Below, piece by piece: positions 59,545 to 64,000 of a stretch of DNA of 64,000 bases. The number at the start of each line of letters is the position of its first letter. The stretch's first letter is position 1. The stretch spans positions 558,001-622,000 of the forward strand of contig CAVZBZ010000013.1 of the NCBI GenBank assembly GCA_963773665.1, given 5' to 3'. This stretch comes from DATJLY01 sp963773665 (GTDB taxonomy: Bacteria > Pseudomonadota > Alphaproteobacteria > ATCC43930 > CGMCC-115725). The notes under the pieces are model-generated. The model did no database searches and was not told the DNA's origin. It saw only the letters and a list, made by a program, of their open reading frames with translations. The position numbers and the translations under genes were made by a program.

Positions 59545-60678
59545 CTATCGCCATCCGGCCTCAACGAGAAGCGGATAGGTCGTCTTCTGGAACTCGCGCA
59601 TGCCCTCGACATAGCGCGCCCACGACAGGATGACGCCGTCGAAGCCCGCCTGCGCCAGCCGGGCAAGCCCGTCCACGACCTGCTCCTTGGTGCCGACGAT
59701 CTGGTAGCCCGCCCAGCCGCCGATGAAATGGATCTTCAGCTCGCGCAGCGCGGCAGCGGGAAAGGTTTCGCTGTTGATGCCGAGTTGCCGCACGAGATTG
59801 TCGCACGCCTCCCAATCGCCCTCGTCGTGGACATAGCGGTGGAAGAAGTCGCGCGCCTCCTTTTCGGTTTCGCCTTGGACGATGTAGGCATTGGTCCACA
59901 CCGGAAGCTCCACCCGGCGCGCTTCCCAGGCCGCGCGCTTGTACGCCGCAACCTGGGCCGCCATCGCATCGGGCTCGTGCGACACCAGCGCCGTGAACGC
60001 CACGTCGCAGAAGCGCGAGACGAATTCCCGGCCCTTGTCGGAGCCGCCGGCATTCATCACCACGGGATAAGGCTTCTGAATGGGCTTCGGCGCGAGCCAG
60101 CCTGCCTTGATGCGATAAAAGCGCCCGTCGAAATCGAACTCCTCCTCGCGCGTCCACAGGAGCTTGATGATCTCGAGCCATTCGATCGCGCGCTCGTAGC
60201 GCGTGTCGTGGTCCATTTGCGGCTCGCCGAACATCTCGATCTCGGGCTGGAACCAGCCGGTGACGACATTGAGGCTGAAGCGGCCATTGGTGATGTGGTC
60301 GATCGTCATCGCCTGCTTTGCCGCCATCACCGGATGGACCGTCGGCACGTGCGAGGTCGCGAAGACGCCGCACTTGCGCGTCATTGCGCCGATTCCCGCA
60401 GCCCAAGTGTAGGATTCGAAACCCGCGCCATTGAAATTGGTGGCGCCGCCGAATCCCTTCCAGCGGCCGACCGGAACGAGCGCTTCGAAATCCATCTCGT
60501 CGCCCATCTGCGCGAGCGCGGCCGTGCTCGGCCAATCCGCCTTGAGCGTGCCCTCGATTTTCGAGATCGCGCAGCCGTGGCTCAGATTGCTCGAGAAGGT
60601 GCCGAGCTTGAGCTTGCGCCTGCCGAAGAGCGGATTCAGCGTTTCGCGCAATTGCTCTGAACGCGACGTCTCTGCCAT
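59545..60678 (-). CDS. LLM class flavin-dependent oxidoreductase, LLM-5 (SsuD/SfnG/RutA-like)
   Basis: A 377-residue luciferase-family protein of the sulfonate / pyrimidine monooxygenase branch, distinct from the other four here. KLGTFSSNLSHGCAI, HPVMAAKQAMTIDHITNGRFSLNVVTGW and MNAGGSDKGREF are the subgroup blocks. Family members use FMNH2 to break C-S or ring C-N bonds. It diverges from the Liv binding-protein gene across 112 bases. Confidence 0.9.
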   Translation of the reverse strand: MAETSRSEQLRETLNPLFGRRKLKLGTFSSNLSHGCAISKIEGTLKADWPSTAALAQMGDEMDFEALVPVGRWKGFGGATNFNGAGFESYTWAAGIGAMTRKCGVFATSHVPTVHPVMAAKQAMTIDHITNGRFSLNVVTGWFQPEIEMFGEPQMDHDTRYERAIEWLEIIKLLWTREEEFDFDGRFYRIKAGWLAPKPIQKPYPVVMNAGGSDKGREFVSRFCDVAFTALVSHEPDAMAAQVAAYKRAAWEARRVELPVWTNAYIVQGETEKEARDFFHRYVHDEGDWEACDNLVRQLGINSETFPAAALRELKIHFIGGWAGYQIVGTKEQVVDGLARLAQAGFDGVILSWARYVEGMREFQKTTYPLLVEAGWR

Positions 60679-60790
60679 CGGCTTCTCCTCTCCGTGGATA
60701 GTACTTGACCGTCCGGGACCGGAACTTCACATTGATCGCGTCCAATTCAAAATAACCAATAGTCCCACGGCAATAACAGGAGGAAGCGTC

Positions 60791-62062
60791 ATGGCGACCA
60801 GGATGACGGTACTGTGCGGCACGGCGGCCGCGCTGACGCTGGGTGCGGCGTACCTGCCGGCGCGGGCGGCCGACTCGATCAAGATCGGCATCCTGATGCC
60901 GCTGTCCGGCAATTTCGCGGAGAACGGCCAGCAGGCCGTGACCGGCCTCAAGATGTATTTCGACGAGGTCGGCAACAAGGCCGGCGGGCACCCGCTCGAT
61001 CTGATCGTCGAGGACACGCAGGGCAAGCCCGACGTCGCCGTGACCAAAGCGCGCAAGCTGGTGGAGCGCGACGGCGCGCAGGTGCTCACCGGCATCATCT
61101 CGTCCGGGGAGGCGCTTGCGGTCAACGATTACTCGCGTGAGAGCAAGGTCCCCCTGGTCCTGTCCGGCGACGCCGGCGCCGACGAGCTCACCATGCCCGG
61201 CCCTCTCGCCAACCCGTACCTCATCCGCACCTCGCAGAATGGCCGCTCGGTCTCGGCCCCGGCAGCCGACTGGGCCTACAAGAAAGGCTGGCGCAAGGTC
61301 GCGACGATCGGCTCCGATTACGCGGGCGGTGTGGACACGATCTTTGCCTTCGCGCAGTCGTTCTGCCAGCTCGGCGGAACGGTCGCGCAGGAGAATTGGG
61401 CGCCGATCGGAACCGCCGACTTCGGGCCTTATCTGACGAACCTCGATCGTGCCGTGGATGGCGTGGTCGTGTTCGAGCCGGGCGCCGACGGACTCCGCCT
61501 CGGCAAGCAATATTCGGAATTCGGATTGAAGGACAAGCTGCCGGTGATGGACATCTACGGCACGGTCGTCTACGAGCCGAACCAGGCGCAGCTCGGCGAC
61601 GCGGTGCTCGGCATGTATTCGAGCCTGTTCTACACGCCGATGCTCAAGACCCCCGAGAACGAGAAATTCGTCGCGGAATTCCGCAAGCGGATGAACGGCA
61701 ATATGCCGTCGAACGAGGGCCCCAATGGCTATGTCGGCGCGCACGCGATCGTCGATGCGATCACGGCGGTCAACGGCGATCTCAAGGATACGATGAAGTT
61801 CATCGCCGCGCTCAAGGTGGTGAAGTTCCCGTCGCCCAAGGGCGACATCACGCTCGACAAGTACGGCCAGGTGATCCAGTCCATGTATATCCGCCAGGCC
61901 GAGAAGGTTGACGGAAAGCTCGGCAACGTGCCGATCGCGACCTATCAGCATGTCGATCAGTTCTGGCCCTATACCGCGGATGAATTCGAATCGTTCAAGG
62001 CCACCTACAAGGATTCCAAAGGGTCACTGAACGATTGCGCCAAGCTGCTGGCGAAGAAGTAG
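60791..62062 (+). CDS. Liv-type ABC transporter substrate-binding protein
   Basis: A 423-residue periplasmic binding protein of the type-I fold (peripla_BP_6). Signal peptide to about residue 26 (PARAAD), then IKIGILMPLSGNFAENGQQAVTG, DTQGKPDVAVTKARKLVERD, and VGAHAIVDAITA. AGGAGGAAG precedes the ATG. First gene of the second Liv operon, separated from livH by an 80-base gap with a stable hairpin. Confidence 0.93.
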   Translation: MATRMTVLCGTAAALTLGAAYLPARAADSIKIGILMPLSGNFAENGQQAVTGLKMYFDEVGNKAGGHPLDLIVEDTQGKPDVAVTKARKLVERDGAQVLTGIISSGEALAVNDYSRESKVPLVLSGDAGADELTMPGPLANPYLIRTSQNGRSVSAPAADWAYKKGWRKVATIGSDYAGGVDTIFAFAQSFCQLGGTVAQENWAPIGTADFGPYLTNLDRAVDGVVVFEPGADGLRLGKQYSEFGLKDKLPVMDIYGTVVYEPNQAQLGDAVLGMYSSLFYTPMLKTPENEKFVAEFRKRMNGNMPSNEGPNGYVGAHAIVDAITAVNGDLKDTMKFIAALKVVKFPSPKGDITLDKYGQVIQSMYIRQAEKVDGKLGNVPIATYQHVDQFWPYTADEFESFKATYKDSKGSLNDCAKLLAKK

Positions 62063-62070
62063 GGCCGCGC

Positions 62071-62110
62071 CGCCGCCCGGTGCCGCCCGAACGGCGGGCG
62101 CCGGGCGGCG
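62071..62110 (+). promoter_or_regulatory. stable intercistronic hairpin between binding protein and livH
   Basis: CGCCGCCCGG (62071-62080) pairs with CCGGGCGGCG (62101-62110); a G-T wobble and three further pairs extend it to 14 bp with a 12-base loop. No T run follows, so it is not a classical terminator. Hairpins here usually protect the upstream mRNA, giving more binding protein than permease; that role is inferred. Confidence 0.6.
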
Positions 62111-62141
62111 ATCGCCAATTCGCCGGGAACGGGGCCGCTTC

Positions 62142-62993
62142 ATGATCTGGGTGATTCACACGCTCAACGGCGTCGCGTACGGAATGCTGCTGTTTCTGCT
62201 CGCTGCCGGGCTGTCGCTCATTTACGGGCTGATGAAGATCCTGAACCTGACGCACGGCTCGTTCTACCTGGTCGGCGGCTATATCGGTCTCAGCGTGATG
62301 CAGCTTACGGGCAGTTTCGTTCTGGCGCTCATCGTCGCCGCGGCCGCCATGGCGCTCATCGGTGCCGCGATCGAGCGGTTCTTCCTCAGACGCTTCCATC
62401 TCGACGACCTGCCGCAGACATTGCTGACCTTCGGGTTCCTGTTCATTTTCGCCGATCTGTCGCTGTGGATCTGGGGCGGCGACCCGTTGATGGCCCCCCA
62501 GCCGCGGCTGTTCGCGGGCTCGATCGCGATGGGCGATTTCGCCTATCCCGTCTACCGGTTCTTCCTGATCGCCGTCGGGCTCGTCATCGCCGGCGGTTTG
62601 TGGTGGTTTCAGGAGCATACGCGGCTCGGCACCATGCTGCGCGCCGGCGTCGACGATTCCGAAATCGCGCGCGCGCTCGGCATCAATGTCTCGCTCCTGT
62701 TCACGCTGGTGTTCGCGGCCGGCGCGGCGCTCGCGGCCTTGGGCGGCGTTCTCGCCGGGCCCGTGCTCAGCCTCTATCCCGGCGGCGACTTCGACGCCCT
62801 CATCCTCGCTTTCGTCGTGGTGATAGTCGGCGGGCTCGGCAGCCTCCGGGGCGCGCTCGCCGGCTCGCTGCTCGTCGGCATCCTCGACGATTTCGGCAAG
62901 GCGTTCTTTCCCGAGTTCGCGCTGTTCACAGTGTTCGTGCCGATGGCCGTCATTCTCGTGGTCCGACCGACCGGGCTTTTCGGCCGCCAATGA
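62142..62993 (+). CDS. livH: branched-chain amino acid-type ABC transporter permease LivH (second system)
   Basis: A 283-residue permease with about 8 membrane helices: LSLIYGLMKILNLTHGSFYLVGGY, the coupling loop LRAGVDDSEIARALGIN and GGLGSLRGALAGSLLVG. Stop overlaps livM (ATGA at 62990-62993). It is not closely similar to the livH at 3675, so the two systems are separate acquisitions or old paralogues. Confidence 0.93.
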   Translation: MIWVIHTLNGVAYGMLLFLLAAGLSLIYGLMKILNLTHGSFYLVGGYIGLSVMQLTGSFVLALIVAAAAMALIGAAIERFFLRRFHLDDLPQTLLTFGFLFIFADLSLWIWGGDPLMAPQPRLFAGSIAMGDFAYPVYRFFLIAVGLVIAGGLWWFQEHTRLGTMLRAGVDDSEIARALGINVSLLFTLVFAAGAALAALGGVLAGPVLSLYPGGDFDALILAFVVVIVGGLGSLRGALAGSLLVGILDDFGKAFFPEFALFTVFVPMAVILVVRPTGLFGRQ

Positions 62994-63931
62994 CCGGGCG
63001 TACCGCGCGGCTTGCCGCATTCGTGCTGGTTCTGGCGCTTTTTCTCGCGCTGCCGCATGTTTTGCGGCCGTACTATGTCGGGCTCACGACGAGGATGCTG
63101 ATCTTCGCGCTGTTCGCGATGAGCCTCGACCTGCTGCTCGGCTATACCGGTCTCGCCTCGCTCGGGCATGCCGCATATTTCGGGGTGGCGGCCTACACGG
63201 TCGCGCTTCTTATCCTGCGCGCGGGCGTGGGCAGCGCCATAGCCTTTCCGGCGGCGCTTGCTGCATCCACCATAACGGGCGCGCTGTTCGCTCCCCTCGT
63301 GCTCAGGGCGCGCGGCAGCTATTTCCTGATGATCACCTTTGCGCTCGCCCAAGTGGTGTGGAGCGTGGCGTTCGGCTGGCGCTCGCTTACCAACGGCGAT
63401 GACGGCATGCCAGGGGTTCCCCGCCCCAATTTCGGCTGGTCGCTCGAGGGCACGGATGCGTTCTACTACTTCGTGCTGGCGCTAGTCGCGCTCGCCGCGC
63501 TGCTGCTCGTCGTCATCGTGATGTCGCCGTTCGGCCGCGCGCTGCGCGGTATTCGCGAGAGCGAATCGCGCATGCAGGCGCTCGGCTACAATGTGTGGCG
63601 CTATCAGTTCGTGGCGTTCGTCCTGGCCGCTTCCTTTGCCGGGCTCGCAGGCGCGCTCTACGCCTATTTCAACCGCTTCGTCGGCCCCGAATATCTCTAC
63701 GTGATCCAGTCGGCCGAGGCGCTGATCATGGTGATCCTGGGCGGCGCCGGCACGCTTTTGGGACCCGCAATCGGGGCCGCGCTGATCGTCTATCTCGAGG
63801 ATTACGTGAGCTCGATGACCGAGCACTGGGTTCTCGTCCTCGGCGTCATTTACGTGCTCGTCACGCTGTTCGCACCGCGCGGATTGATTGGCCTCATCGT
63901 CGACTTCCGCCAGCGCCGCGCCGAACAATGA
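62990..63931 (+). CDS. livM: branched-chain amino acid-type ABC transporter permease LivM (second system)
   Basis: A 313-residue permease: MSLDLLLGYTGLASLGHAAYFG, IRESESRMQALGYNVWRY (coupling loop) and ILGGAGTLLGPAIGAAL. The start at 62990 is set by the overlap with livH; a longer frame upstream is a livH shadow. Stop overlaps the next gene by ATGA. Confidence 0.94.
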   Translation: MTGRTARLAAFVLVLALFLALPHVLRPYYVGLTTRMLIFALFAMSLDLLLGYTGLASLGHAAYFGVAAYTVALLILRAGVGSAIAFPAALAASTITGALFAPLVLRARGSYFLMITFALAQVVWSVAFGWRSLTNGDDGMPGVPRPNFGWSLEGTDAFYYFVLALVALAALLLVVIVMSPFGRALRGIRESESRMQALGYNVWRYQFVAFVLAASFAGLAGALYAYFNRFVGPEYLYVIQSAEALIMVILGGAGTLLGPAIGAALIVYLEDYVSSMTEHWVLVLGVIYVLVTLFAPRGLIGLIVDFRQRRAEQ

Positions 63932-64000
63932 CCGCGCTCGCCGTCGAAAACGTGTTCAAGGCTTTTGGCGGCGTCACCGCGCTGGCGGGCGTGTCGCTCG
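63928..64000 (+). CDS. livG: LivG-type ABC ATPase, 5' end only
   Basis: The first 24 codons (MTALAVENVFKAFGGVTALAG...) match the N terminus of LivG ATPases, which begin with the A-loop 'xFGGVxAL'. The ATG overlaps the livM stop (ATGA). The gene runs off the window before Walker A. Confidence 0.85.
   Translation, partial: MTALAVENVFKAFGGVTALAGVSL

Overview
The window is about 64 kb of GC-rich, densely packed bacterial chromosome. The core gene order (holC-pepA, lptF-lptG-lptD-surA-pdxA-rsmA, gmk-yicC-mltG-fabF-acpP-fabG-fabD, rpsF-rpsR-rplI), a 40-residue aa3-type cytochrome oxidase subunit IV and a PmtA-type phospholipid methyltransferase together suggest an aerobic alphaproteobacterium, most likely of the Hyphomicrobiales (Rhizobiales) side. 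I cannot name a genus from sequence alone. No rRNA, tRNA, CRISPR array or intact insertion sequence was found.

Layout. 0.1-4.6 kb: a fumarylacetoacetate-hydrolase-family gene facing a branched-chain-type ABC transporter operon (livH-livM-livG-livF) that lacks its binding-protein gene. 4.6-5.4 kb: a gene-free stretch of interspersed repeats. 5.4-7.8 kb: an alpha/beta hydrolase, luciferase-like monooxygenase (LLM) and glyoxalase-fold operon ending in a strong hairpin. 7.8-11 kb: an OmpA-family protein, an SDR and an MFS exporter. 11-32.5 kb: the housekeeping block, covering purine synthesis (purM and purN read as one ORF), ndk, holC, pepA, the LPS export genes, surA, pdxA, rsmA, gmk, mltG, the fatty acid synthesis genes and the S6/S18/L9 operon. 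30.8-32.8 kb: more repeats around the ribosomal operon.

32.8-47.2 kb: a catabolic region with an aromatic-acid-type MFS importer, LLM, Cys-nucleophile hydrolase, second LLM, SDR, a DUF4160/DUF2442 pair, a frameshifted amidohydrolase, an orphan substrate-binding protein, an AI-2E-type permease, a VOC protein, a gentisate-dioxygenase-like cupin, a dienelactone-hydrolase-like protein, a lone HyuB and an old-yellow-enzyme homologue. 47.2-52.1 kb: a lipid locus (GT4 glycosyltransferase, phosphatidylserine decarboxylase, membrane-anchored class III aminotransferase, Mpo1-like membrane protein, PmtA-like methyltransferase). 52.3-64 kb: a PEBP-like secreted protein, then a second catabolic and transport region with two LLMs, an orphan binding protein, an MFS carrier, a 2-oxoglutarate dioxygenase, a GMC oxidoreductase and a second Liv transporter that runs off the window end.

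The catabolic genes fit together as uptake (two Liv systems, two NMT1-like binding proteins, three MFS carriers), flavin-dependent monooxygenation (five LLMs), ring or ester cleavage (cupin dioxygenase, alpha/beta hydrolases, FAH, DLH) and redox finishing (SDR, OYE, GMC). The substrates are not readable from the sequence. Two genes (fabG and the amidohydrolase) carry single frameshifts, and purM-purN lacks the usual stop. Base-level errors in this assembly should therefore be excluded before biological meaning is given to any of the three.
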